A DNA stretch of 64,000 nucleotides, taken from the NCBI RefSeq assembly GCF_954871325.1, contig NC_088775.1:29427561-29491560 (forward strand), in the 5' to 3' direction. The position numbers and the translations under genes are program-made. The notes under the pieces were generated by a model that was not told the DNA's origin, searched no databases, and was given only the letters and a program-made list of their open reading frames with translations. Source of the DNA: Gordionus sp. m RMFG-2023 (taxonomy: Eukaryota > Nematomorpha > Gordioida > Chordodea > Parachordodidae). Shown piece after piece: positions 34,455 through 46,801 of the stretch (position 1 is its first letter; every line of letters begins with the position of its first letter).

Positions 34455-37400
34455 CAGTGGCGTAGCCAGGATTGATCCATGGGGGGGGGGGGGGTTTAAA
34501 AAATTTTTGGGGGCTTCGCCCCCAAACCCCCTTATCAAAATTTGCCAATATTTTGTGTATTATACCCAGGCCAGCATAAATATTAAAAAATATTAGAATT
34601 AAAATTTTTGCCAAATTTATAATTAATAAGCGTCTGAAAGCATTATTTTGAAAATGTTATCAATGTTTAGTAAATTGTATATTAATTCAATCTATTCGAT
34701 GTAAAAAAAATTTGCCTCCCCCCAAACCTTCCAATTTTATGATCAACTCAATATATCTTATTCTATGTTAAAAATAATTATTTTAATTAAATTTTTGCAT
34801 ATAACAATATTTTGCAGATATTAAATTTATTATTAACTTTATTTATTTAACTATGTATTTATTTTAATAATATATAAAAAAATAAATTTCAAAATATATA
34901 AATTTTATACAGATTATTATATTAAAAATTGAATGTAAATAACTATATTTTAAAAAAATAAAATTGCAATAAAATATGTAATTCTTGCTAAAAAAATACA
35001 ATTTAACAATTTTATTTAGTATAAACCCTTTATTTAACTATGTGTTTATTTTATATACAAAAAATAAATTTCAAAATTAGAAATTTTATACAGATTACTA
35101 TTTTAAAAATTGATTGTAAATATCTATATTTTAAAAAAATAAAATTACAATAAAATATAAGTAATTCTTGTATGCAATTTAAAAAAATATAATTTAACAG
35201 TTATATTTAATACAAATGAGTATATTATATAAATAATTCTTATTGTAGGTGCAATACTATTATTAAATATAGTATAAAAATATCATGACTAAAAATTCAT
35301 TATAATTAAGTTTTACATTTAAAAATTTTATGACTAAGAAAATATTACAATTATATGATTTGAATTTATAAAGAGAGGTCTACTTTTCTCTGAGATTTGG
35401 CTAATTCATCTAGAATCAAATTTTTATCTAGAATAATCTCCTTATAAATATTTAATAGGACTAATCCATTTAAACGGTTTTTACCGGTGCTATTTCTTAA
35501 ATAGGTTTTTAACCTTTTCAAAGTTGAAAAAGACCTTTCATTAGTGCAGGTACTAATCGGTAAAGTAGCTAAAATAAAAAATAATGTTTTGATATTGGGC
35601 AGGGAATCTAAAATGCAATTACACATGGAAAGGGCCTGCAAAGCATTTTTTGGTCTCAAAGAGTACATTTTTATACCAAAATTCGACATCACAAAGTAAC
35701 TTATCATACGACCCTAATAAATCATCAGAATAAAACTCTGAGATGTTCTTAATATCCTCTCGCGTTTCAAGTGTAATCAACAATTCAGACTCAACCGGCA
35801 AAAGAAAATAAAAGCTTTTTAAAATAAAATTGTGACTTATAAATCTTTCCTTTAATTGAAATAAAAATGTATCAATAAGTGGAATAAAAATGTTAATTTT
35901 ATAAAAATCCTCAATCGTAGATGCATCAATATTTGAGCGATTCGATTGTCTAGAAACTACTCTAGGTTTAAAAATTTCAATCCCAAACATATTAGCTATC
36001 TCCTTTACTTTCTCATATATTTCGTGAAATTTTTCATCCACATTATCTCTGATATTTGTTAATATTTCAACAATATCCTTTGCCCTATTAATAACCTCAC
36101 TTAAATCCAAATCAATTTTTTGTAACATTTTGCTAAAATCATATGTATAATTAAATAAAAAATAAACACATTGAATAGAAATTAAAAATTGAGGCTTCGT
36201 AATAGCCTGTAAAAGATTTTCCGCATCTGCGGAATCTTTATCTTTGTGTAATATGTATGATTCCAGTGCCGCAAAAATAACCTCATATAACTCGATGAAA
36301 ACCTTCACCGATTGTTGTCTTTCAATGAATCTTGTGGGACAAAATCTTTTTAATTTTTTTTTTGAATTTTTTGAATCAATTTCATCGAACGTTTGGGTAA
36401 AAATCTCCCTCTTCTTGGGTGGGGTAAAGAAGTCGCAACCCGACGATATTGTTTCTAAATTTTGAAAAATATATAAAAATTATATAAAGATATCTATAAT
36501 ACATAATAAAATCTAATAAATTTCAATTAAATCAAAATATTTTTACCTAAACTGTTCCGGATGTCTCTAATTTCACATGCCTCAGTTATCATCAAATTCA
36601 GGCAATGTGAACTGCAGTGAACATAAAGAGCTTTGCTATAAAGCTCTCTAATTCTTGACTGGACCCCTTTAACATGGCCACTCATCGAGGGAGCTCCATC
36701 GTACCCTTGGCTTCTCAGTAGATTTAAATAAAAATCCAGGTTTTGAAGTGATTTAATAATTTGATTAGCAATCGTTTCTGACTTAGTGTCAGGTAATTCA
36801 ATATATTGAACAAATAGTTCCTTCATTTTATAATTAGTTGTTCAATATTACCAATATCGGAAGTTTCATCCGCCAAAACACTAAAAAATGGTGATGCTTT
36901 GACTTTTGAAGAAACTTCCTTTAATATAAACTGATTGCATATTGATATTATTTCATTTTGAATAGTGGGACTTAGGTAAGTAGCATTTTTAGAGGAGCTT
37001 TCAAAAAGCTTTAGGTAGTTGTCATTATTATTACATAAAAATTTCAATGATTCCTTGAAATTTCCTTCATTGTGAGAAGGGGATGTAAGTGTTAGGGGGC
37101 CAGGAGATATCTTATGAGCTCTTAACGCCAAGCCCTGCCTCCCTAACCAAATGATAGCATCAATAATTATAATTATTCTTGATCGATTTTGGTCTTTCTA
37201 ATTGCAAGATTTAAATAAAAGATATTATAAATAATACCATTACCTTCGTCATCTGAGGATACAACGAAAACCAACTCAACTGATGGCTGATTTTTACTAG
37301 CAAGAGCAACATCTATATCTATATATATTTCTAAATCAAATTACACAACTTAAATTTTTATATACCTTTTTCTTTTTGTTGTTGACGAAAAAACTTACGG

Positions 37401-37897
37401 ATATCCATATTTAAAAATTATAAAAAATTAAAATTTACAAACTATCTATATAGTTTAAAAATATATATTTAATAATTAAATTTATAAATATCTAATTTAA
37501 CTATGCCAAGCCAGAAAATATTTACAAAATATCTTTATTGTTATTTAATAAATTTAACTATGCCAGAAATTATTTACATACAATATATCTTTATTCTTTT
37601 ATTGTTATTTAATATTTTAGTTCATATAATTTATATATATTTTTAAACGATGTGATCATTTAAAATTAAAACTCCTTTTTTTATAAATATATTTCATTGT
37701 GATATTCATATTCATATTGTATTATATATAATATATTATCTTATTTCTCTAAATTGAAACCGTTTTTTAAATATAATTATTCGCAATAAAAAAATAATAA
37801 TTTTTTATTTTATAAAAAAAAAAAAAATTTACAAAAATAAACATTTAATTTTTTTTCCATGGGGGGGGGGGTAAAACCCCCCTTGTCTACGCCACTG
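34455..37897 (-). mobile_element. hAT transposon family B, nearly intact
   Basis: The 3,443-bp element is flanked by the exact 8-bp duplication ACAGTGAG at 34447-34454 and 37898-37905. Ends read CAGTGGCGTAGCCAGG and the inverted CAGTGGCGTAGACAAG. G runs sit just inside both ends (14 G at 34481-34494; 11 G at 37861-37871). It encodes a TTF-type/DUF4371-like hAT transposase on the minus strand with long open exons. Perfect duplications and long open frames suggest recent arrival. Confidence 0.93.
35366..37408 (-). pseudogene. hAT family B transposase, multi-exon, at least one frameshift
   Basis: The likely start is ATG at 37408 (MDIRKFFRQQQKEK then a GTATAT donor). Downstream pieces: IDAIIWLGRQGLALRAHK and VLADETSDIGNIEQL (first catalytic Asp region), RSQGYDGAPSMSGHVKG (second), and a large exon from about 36453 to 35650 opening TISSGCDFFTPPKKREIF. 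The C-terminal block is ISTCTNERSFSTLKRLKTYL. An intron is clear at about 36454-36546. One frameshift lies around 35620-35700, where the frame changes from ...FETKK to ...RPKNALQALS. Otherwise the exons are open, so it is close to functional length. Intron phase near 37240 is also uncertain. Confidence 0.85.
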
Positions 37898-37905
37898 ACA
37901 GTGAG

Positions 37906-38770
37906 TTACAATACTTGAAAAGGAGGTCTTTTAATGAAAATTCCCATAATGTTCTACACGTATATGTTCTTCTAATTTTAGACTGTTGTTAACAACTAGT
38001 GATATTAGTTTTACGAGTTTTCCTGTATTTTATGGTAAATTTCTTATTTTCATTTACACTTTAGTGGATAATTTCTACTAATAGTATTTTTCTTTAGCTG
38101 CTGAATTTTCAGTTTTATAAAGTAGTTCGTAACTTTGTTCCACTTGTAGTGAAGTTCTTTCGTTTGATTTTAGAGTATTACTTATCATTACTGTAAAATT
38201 AATTAGGAGTATGCTCTATTATTAAGTGTTGTAGTTTTGACAATAATTAGTAATAAATTATAAAATGAAGTATTACACATAATAATACAACATGAATTAT
38301 CTTATTGCTAAGTGAAATTAAATAAGTGATATTTTTATCTTTGTCCTATTGTAAATTTTTTTAATTAGTAAATAATCCATTAAAAGAATTTCTAATACTT
38401 AATTATTCAATAGGAATCTCCTAATACTAGGTTTTATAAATATGATATACTATTTTATTGTATTGTAATTTATTATAATTAGTGAATAATTTATCAAATG
38501 TAACCGATAATAGTGATAAATTTAATAAAGTTAATATATTTTAACATCATTAATTTCAACATGAAATAAATAATAACAACTACTAACTCATTAACCTTCT
38601 GTACCAACAAAAATTTAAACATTATGAAATTCATTTGGATAATTATAAAGTATTCCTTAAAGTTTTTAATTAATTTAATAAAAGACAATTATATTTGGGA
38701 TTTTAAACAGCATTTCTTTTCTTTTTCTTATTTTATATCTTATCTTTTCGCTTCTTTCATTTCTCTACTA
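37906..38770. other. AT-rich stretch
   Basis: Continuation of the outer hAT or host DNA. No frame is supported; the short minus frame 38494-38688 looks like AT-rich chance. Confidence 0.4.
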
Positions 38771-38789
38771 AATCATTATTTACTAAAAC

Positions 38790-38945
38790 GGTATGGGTAA
38801 GTTCCACTCACTTATTTAGTTTCATCTGGGTGCAAGGTGAGAAAAAAAATCGGCATAATTATAAGAAGGCGTTCGCTCACTTTGGACAGGTTATGACCAA
38901 CGTGCTAGATAAGATAATAAATTTTCAGTCGATTGTTAATCTAAT
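38790..38945 (+). CDS. Possible exon, unrecognised
   Basis: A GC-richer patch reads NYKKAFAHFGQVMTNVLDKI in one open plus frame, after GTAAGT...TTATTTAG and CAAGGTGAG splice-like signals. Removing a 29-base GTGAG...TAAG segment also leaves an open frame starting at ATG 38790 (inference). No family is recognised, and it could be part of the hAT 5' region. Confidence 0.22.
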
Positions 38946-39039
38946 TAATATTCAATCAAAATTCAAAGTAAATGTTAATAATAATATTATTATTCTATTT
39001 TATAATTTATTTTAAAAATATTATGTCCATAGTACATAC

Positions 39040-41530
39040 TTCTTCAGATTAAGATGATTTAAACCTTCCCTGGCACCAATTTGAAAAATATTTCACACCA
39101 ATAAAGAAAATTGAGGGTACACAGTCTACACTTTGTAAATGTAAATTATGTCCCAACGCAAATATTTCAACTTCAATGTCCAGCAGTTCAAACTTAAAAA
39201 AGCATATGAAGGTGAAAAGATGAATTAATATATTATTATCTTAAACATTACTTTAATAATAGAATATTAAATCATGGGTATTATAAAATATTCCATAATG
39301 TTTTGAAATTAATCATGAAATTAAAATATAAGCAATTAAATTATACTATAGTATAGAACTGGGCTTGGAACCAGCATTAAAAGTCAAGATTAACAAAATA
39401 TTGATATTGGTTCAAAATATTATATTAAGTTTAAACAATATCTTCTATTTCTTGTTTTAATTTTCTATTGGTTTAACTTCAAATTGTTAAATTTAAAGAA
39501 TAAAATAGCGATCTGTAAACGTTTAAATAAATATATGTATTGAATAAAACTAAAGAAATATTGTTTTAGAGGATTGAACCAAGATATTTTCCCTGATTCC
39601 TTTTTAAATGATAATTCTGAAAAAGATAAGAAATTGAAAAATTATCTTTCGTAATCATAATTTCAATTTTTAATGGTTTCCTTGACAATAAGCTTAGTGA
39701 AGGATGAAAAATGCAATTAAATTTTTAAAATATTTATCTTCAATTATTGAAAAAGCTAAGTTATTTTTTATAAAAAATTCAGTAATTATTAATATTTTAA
39801 TTAAAAATAGACTGTACATTCCTGAAAAATGAAAGATATTAATGAACATTTGAATAGTAAAAAAAATTGAAGCCAATCAACTAACCCTATTTGAGATGTT
39901 TAATCCATCTACATCGAAGATATAAATAGCACAATCATATGTTGATAAATTAGTTTTTAATTTTGTAATTGAGGAATTACTCATTTTCAATTTTAGATTG
40001 CACTGCATTTATTAAAATTATCAAAAAATTGCAGCTAATTAAAAATGTGACGTGTAGGCCTACTCTCGCTTTAAAAATTAACAGAGCTATGCCACCATGG
40101 CAAAGAAATTAGTGGATTTATTGTGTATCCCAAAATTGTATATTTGTAGATTCTTAGTCAGCTTATCGGTATATAAAATATATATTTTATAGATTGATAA
40201 TATTGTCCTTTAAAAAAGTTCTCATTTAGAAATCACGGTACACTGGCTACACCCAGACACTATTGAGAGGGATTCAGCCTGCTTAGCTTGTAAAAGGCTA
40301 AACCAAAAACACCCATTTGATTATATAGCAAAAATAATCTTTGAAATTTTACCACATATAAGTTACAAAATAAAGTGACCAAATGCATTACCAACAAAGC
40401 TAGAAATTATATAAAAGCTTTCAATTAGAAAAATTATAATATATTTATTAAAAATTTATTAGAGTATATGAAAAGGAGAAGAATCGGATGATAAAATAGT
40501 TCCTCTGACATTATTTGAAAATTAAAATAATGATAGTATTGTATACTTTCCTAAGCATTATTCCTGTTCAACACACTTTAAATCTCATTAAGTCTTGCTT
40601 GACATTGAAAAGCCAGGTAACGATGTTCATATTTCAAAAATTACATTTTCTAAGTGTAAGCTATTGTGGAATAAACATGGGCAATCTTCAAACTGTGCAG
40701 CTATTTTTAAGGAAAACATAGTAAAATATCTGATTAAAACGGTTAAAATAAGATGGAAGGGAGAATTGTCAAAAATTTGACGAATTTTGTGATAATTCTG
40801 CAGAGATTTTCAGATAACAAGCCCTTCATGGATGAATATTTTATGGTTAGTGTAATTAAGAAATATGATATATATATATTATTTTATAGGTTATGGAACC
40901 GATTGTTACAGCTCTTTCAATTTAAGAGAGTGAATAAAAATGATTTGGGATATCTCACTCCCACGATAACTATTATAATATTAAAACTTAAAAAAATGGC
41001 TTTAAGCCGCTTATTAATTCAATCCTGGAAGGCACAGATTAAAGGTATACAGTTCAATTATTGCTTACAATTTATATTTTGATTATCTTTTATTTTCAAT
41101 AGATTCTAACATCCATTAAGATGAATATATACCATCCACAATAATTCACACGCTATTTAAATTGGATTGACCCTGGATAAAATTAGAGGTCAACAAAGGA
41201 AAAATGCTGGAACTTAGCAGTTTGAGAAAAGACTTAATAAAGAAAGTGCAGACCTAATTCCTTATTCAACACATGCCAGAATATTTTCTGATAAAGATAA
41301 ATTTTTTTTGATGAGGAAATGAATCATATTAAGCTTTTTTAAAAATAAAGATAATTCTTTCAATATTTTTAATAAATTGCTTTAATTAAAATTTTTATTT
41401 ATTAAATTACAACTTTCCCATCCTCTGTGTGTGTGTATTTAGAACGGCGAAAGCTGTGTTGAGCACTAAGCGCTCTTTTTTGTCTGATCAAAATTTTGAA
41501 AATCAATTGTTGCTAAGAATAAATAAAAAA
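39040..41530 (+). pseudogene. BED-type hAT transposase of the outer element, decayed
   Basis: Order seen: a BED zinc finger near 39060-39220 (WHQFEKYF, CKCKLC, SSSNLKKHM); a catalytic-core fragment near 40225-40350 (ITVHWLHPDTIERDSACLA); HTLNLI near 40575; and the C-terminal block at 41440-41530 (KAVLSTKRSFLSDQNFENQL followed by LLRINKKF). The domain order is that of ZBED-like hAT transposases. Stops are frequent and the core is fragmentary. An unrelated hAT (41577-42710) inserted just after the C-terminal block. Confidence 0.75.
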
Positions 41531-41576
41531 TTCTTATTGTATAGTTTTATTTATATTATATATTGTAGGAAAAAAA

Positions 41577-42710
41577 CAGAGTTGTTAATCGCTACTTTTA
41601 AAAGTAGCGCGCCATTGCTATTTATCAAAAAAATTAGCTCGCTACCGCTATAACTATTAGTCAATAAAAGTATCGGCTATTAGCTACTTTTTATAAAAAA
41701 AATTAAGAAACAATTTTGTTTTATTTTTTGCTTATAATATTGTAAAGTAAATATATAAAAATCAATATTTTTAAATATTAAAATATAATTAGTTTTGATT
41801 ATAAAAAAATTTATGATAATTTGTTGCATTTTATAAGTTTTTATGTTATGTGTCCAACTATCTGCCGTGGTACATATATATGATATCTCTGATAATCTAC
41901 TATTAGAGCATCTTTCAGCACTTTAAAGTTATCAGCTATTTTATTCATTAGTGTCTGGTGACATAAAATTGTTGTACCAGGGGGGGGGGATAAAGTTTTA
42001 ATCATCATGGTAAATGATGGATTATCAACCAAGGACATTGGCTGAACTGTATCAATTATAAAATCAACAATAACTTTATCAGCCAATTTCTGAGAAATAT
42101 TGGCATTTGTATTATTAATTAATTTGGTTTGAATTGAATTAGTCTTTTTGGATGTAGAGTCGGCTATACCAAAATTATTTAGATGTTTCTCCATTTCCTT
42201 AAAAATATTGGCATGAACAGTCTTATAAAATAAATACTATTAGAAAGTAAAAATGACAATTTATCTTTATGTGATAAATTTGAAGCCAGTTTTGGTTTTT
42301 ATATTTATTTTAAAAAAAATTTCAAATCTAGGGTATGGGAAATTTGTATTATATTGAAAACATTTTCTTCCCTGGTATCTTCCATTTCATTAATATCATT
42401 GTCTGAATCACTTTCAACGATTTGGATATCCATGGGCGATGAAATTTTAAATTATTAACACGTGATTTAGGTTTATATTACAAATGAAAATATAAATTAC
42501 AAATTGAAAATATATTTCAATTTCAAATTAAATAATAAATCAAAAAAATTATAATTAATTATGATATTATATTTACATTTTCATGTTTATACTTACCTTC
42601 ATTATATTTTTTAAAAGTAGCTAAGTAGCGCTCAAAAAAAGTAGCCGCTATTAGCTATAGCTATCAAAAAAAGATAGCGCACTAAGTAGCTCGCTACTTT
42701 AACAATTCTG
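41577..42710 (-). mobile_element. Short ZBED-type hAT derivative
   Basis: The 1,134-bp element is flanked by the exact 8-bp duplication GAAAAAAA at 41569-41576 and 42711-42718. Ends are CAGAGTTGTTAA and the inverted CAGAATTGTTAA. Both ends carry subterminal repeats of GTAGC/GCTACTTTTT type. A minus-strand 117-codon frame (42194-41841) keeps the N-terminal hAT segment KLADKVIVDFIIDTVQPMSL. The catalytic core is absent, so this is a deletion derivative dependent on another copy. Confidence 0.85.
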
Positions 42711-44332
42711 GAAAAAAATTAATATTTTTGTTGTATATAATATTTAATTTTTTAAGAAACGAGAAACCCGTTACTTTTTTGAAAAGTCAGTAGCGCGCGT
42801 TCCTTTTTTAAAAAGGTAACGGTAACGCGTTCTTTTCTCAGAAGTAACACTGGCGTCGCTAGGGGGTGACGCGCAGGGCCTCGAGCCTTCTGAAAAATTT
42901 GAATAGCCCACTGAAGCAAAAAATTTTTTTTTTAATGGCTCCTTAATATTCCCTTGAACTAAAAAGAAATTTTTTTGATTGCCCACTGAATGATTTCTTT
43001 TATAATTTCATTAAGTAATATATAGATATAATTTTATTACCTAGAAAATAAGACTATTTAAATTTTTATTAAATGAATATTATTTTAATTAATAGATTCG
43101 ATTAATACATATAAATTATATTTTCACTATGTCAGCTTGCAATCAAATTCTGTATTAAAAATATAATATCAATAACTCACTAAATATTAATTTAGCTTTA
43201 ACAGTTGAAGTTTAATTGACTTTTATTATTTAACCTTAATTAAATATATATAATCATATATTATTTGAAAATTAACAAATTTAATATTGTAATTAGCCGA
43301 GTTATTAAATTTATTATCATACCTTAAAAATATTTTCAAGGTTGTAGATATATAGTTTATAATCCTCTACTATATACAGTTGTTTATAAAATATTAGATA
43401 TAATGCCACTTATAGATGTATGTGACAGTTATATAATATATTACAGTTAATATCATAATAAATTTTACTAATAAATGGTTTTGATAATAAATATAATAAC
43501 AAGTTGCATTCAAGTATTTAACGCCATCTATTTAGTTATAAATAATTTTAAAAATTAAACATTTTATTATTCATCCTGCAATAGATGTAATAAATTTGAT
43601 ATCTTTTCTTCTCTTTTTTTATGTTTTTAGGAAAGCTATTTTTTTCTTTTTCGAAAAACAGTCTTGAGTTAAATTTTTAATACAAGTATATTTTTGATAT
43701 TATTACAAACTACTATTATTTTAAGATATAATATATCAAGGTAGTGTGACAATATGTAAAATCTTAATTGTTTCATCATATCATTCTGGTCCTTATTTTA
43801 TAGTTAGAAAACGTTTCATTTCTATTATGGCATTGCCGTATAAATAACTCTAGGCTTTAATATATTTACATAATTATTTCTTCCAAAGATTTTTAGTGTT
43901 TTTATTTATCAATTTATTTAACATAATAAATTCTGATATTAGTTTACATCGTGAGTGTCATGGCTATTACTGCAAATTAACCAGCATCTATTATTTGTGT
44001 TGCTATGTAATTTAAGATTATTACTATGTGGCTGAGAGCATATAATTGCATATTTTAGATAAACAATAATGGTCAACTTATATATCATTTAAAATAGAAG
44101 ATAATCTTTTAGAAATTTAATATCTCACAATAATTTTCTCGATTGCTTATCTAGCTCCCATCATGCCATCTAAGAGGAAGCTCTAACCACCATATAGTTT
44201 TATGATTTGGATTAGTCGTTTATACGCTCTCCTTCAAAAATTGTTGATTGGGTTTAGGCCAATAAATTTTTCCTTATTAATCCATTCTATAAAACATTCT
44301 CTAAAATGGTAACAGAGAGCTATACTAGTTTG

Positions 44333-46801
44333 CAGTGACCCCTACACTTTTTGAGGGATAGAAGCAGAATACCCCCCTAAAGTACCCCCCCTCCCCCCAT
44401 TGTAAATTATTTTTTGACACCAATAAATTTCAAAAATAATTTTCAATATTTATTATAATATAAATATAATGTAAAAAATATATGCTTTAAAAATATTATT
44501 TTTAAATTAATAATTTAAATAAATTAGGGGAAGAGAAAGCAAAAGAATTTATAATTTCATCAATATTTAATTGTTTAAATAAATTATTTTCCATTGATAA
44601 AATGGTTAAATTATTAAGAAATGGATCTTTCATGACACTACGAAGTCTTGTTTTAATTAGTTTAATTTTACTCATGACCCTTTCGGCATTACATGATGTA
44701 GTAGGAATAGTTAATAAATATTTATATAAAATTGTTAAATTTGGGAAAGCAGAAAAATTTATAAGCAGACGATAAGGTAAAATAAATGAATAGTTTCTCC
44801 AGTCTGAATCATTCATCTCAGAATTATTATCATCATCAGAAGAAGCTAAATAATGTATTAGTAAAAATATTTTAATTAAATAAATTTACAATTCTCAGAA
44901 TCTGACAAATCTTCTTTAACCTCTAGGTCACGAATAATAATTACGTCCCCCGTTTTAGCCATTTTATAAATATTTCTAAACATCAACATTTCCTCAAAAA
45001 CTTGACTTGTATTTAATTGATAAAATTCACAGATATCCTTGATATCATCTTTAACAATTGCCTTTGCCGCCATTCCCTTTGGGGTAAAAAATGATGTTTG
45101 ACTCAAAAATTTTATCGATTCATCGTTAAATCTTTCACTAAACTGCATAATAATTAAATCAAGTGCAGCATAAAACACACTGATTTTAAAGCTAAAATAA
45201 AATATTATATTTAATGATGAAAGTATATATATACCTCTCCTTTTTGGATTGTAATGTTTGAAGTCTTTAACTTTCAAAATAAAAAGGTAAATTTCTCTTC
45301 ATAAAATCTTGGGCCTTTGAAAAGACATCCAAATATTCAGTGTTATTATCTATTTTAGGATTATAAAATAATAAAAGATAATAATTTAAATTATACTTCT
45401 CATATTAATCAGGCAATCTTTTGCCAATTGAATTTGATTTATTGCTAACCCTATATCCTTCGAAATGGTTTGCAATTTTGTACAAGCCAAGCTTGTTATC
45501 AACAATATTTTATCCAAAACACATAGTGATAAAATAAAATCAAATTTTTCTATTCTATAGACTATAGCACTAGCCATAGTGGAAGTGGCAGGATCTTCAG
45601 AATCCTTTAAATTTGCCAAAGCTGCCCTCAAAGCATCATAAAGTAGGAAAAAATTTACAATCACCTTATATGATGTTAGCCAGCTTCTATAAATATATAA
45701 TAAACATTATATATCGAAACAATTAAGATAATATTACCGAGTGGTATTCTTGATGCGTAAAAATCTATGTGATTTTGTCAGTAAATCACTGACATGTTTT
45801 GAGCACTTCATATCTTTTAACACCATTAAAATATACGTAAATTTCGTCTAATATTCCTAAGACATTTCGCAGCTCTTTTACTGATTGGCATAATTGAACA
45901 ACTATTAAATTTAATCGATGACAATAGCACCAAATAAAAGCTGCCTTTGGCGCCTCCGCTCTAATCAAAGCCTGCACTCCATTAATTCTTCCACTCATGT
46001 TTGAGGCGCCATCATAGCTTTGTCCCACTAGGAATTCGAGGGGTAGATTCATGGAGCCAAGCTTGGATATTATATTCTTTTTAATATCGAGGCCCGTTAT
46101 ATTTCCCGTACAATAAATGTCTATCAGCCTTTCAACGGGCTTAGGTGTCTCGCTATTTTCAACATATCTCACTATCAAAGCTATTGCTTCTGATTTCGAT
46201 ACATCATATGTGCCATCAACTATAATTGAATGGGCACCTGTTGAATACAATCTCCTTTTGAATTTTTTTATAACCATATTTTTCATGGTTTCAATAAGAA
46301 TATTTATGTTATTATATGATAACAGATTTGAATATAATTTAGATTTTAATCCCTTAATTTTTTTCTCACTTCTTCTTTCTTCATTATCTAGTATATACAT
46401 TTTAAGAACAGGCTCAGAATCTGCAATAAGTTTAATAAGGCTCATCATATTGCCATCTTGTTGCCTGTTCCCCCAGAAGGCTTGATTGCGAGATAAGCAT
46501 TTATATTTTTTTTGGTTAATATTTTTGGGCATATTTTGATAATGATCTAAAAATTATAAATGATTATATATAAGATTTAATATTTAAATTTTTACTATTC
46601 ACTTTGATAAAATTTTAATTTTGCGTCAAATCTTGAAAGTGGAAAAATAATTTTATGATAAGAAATATCGGATAACAAACTAATTTGCTAAACATCGACC
46701 ATAAAAATTTTTAAAATAAAAAATTTTAAAAAAAAAGTACCCCCATAGAAATTTATAGAAGCAGTTGCTTCGGACCCCCCCCCCCGTTGTAGGGGTCACT
46801 G
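44333..46801 (-). mobile_element. hAT transposon family A copy 2
   Basis: The 2,469-bp element is flanked by the exact 8-bp duplication CTAGTTTG at 44325-44332 and 46802-46809. Ends are CAGTGACCCCTACA on the left and the same inverted on the right (GTAGGGGTCACTG), with C runs inside. It matches family A copy 1 in ends, coding text and intron positions but is about 250 bp shorter because the zinc-finger region is missing. Confidence 0.93.
44502..46532 (-). pseudogene. hAT family A transposase copy 2, lacks zinc finger
   Basis: Read from 46532 downward: MPKNINQKKYKCLSRNQAFW joins the start directly to text that in copy 1 lies after the zinc finger. The core IIVDGTYDVSKSEAIALIVR and QSYDGASNMSGR follow in one 248-codon frame. 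Exons 45664-45386 and 45277-44876 come next, then the C-terminal block CNAERVMSKIKLIKTRLRS at 44816-44502. Short GT-AG introns (40-50 bp) separate them at the same places as copy 1. Within exons it is better preserved than copy 1. Loss of DNA binding by the missing finger makes it non-functional (inference). Confidence 0.87.

Noticed and set aside
41429-41653. Independent 74-codon gene
   Set aside because: Its core (VLSTKRSFLSDQNFE) is the C-terminal end of the outer hAT transposase, and the remainder runs into the next hAT's terminal repeat.
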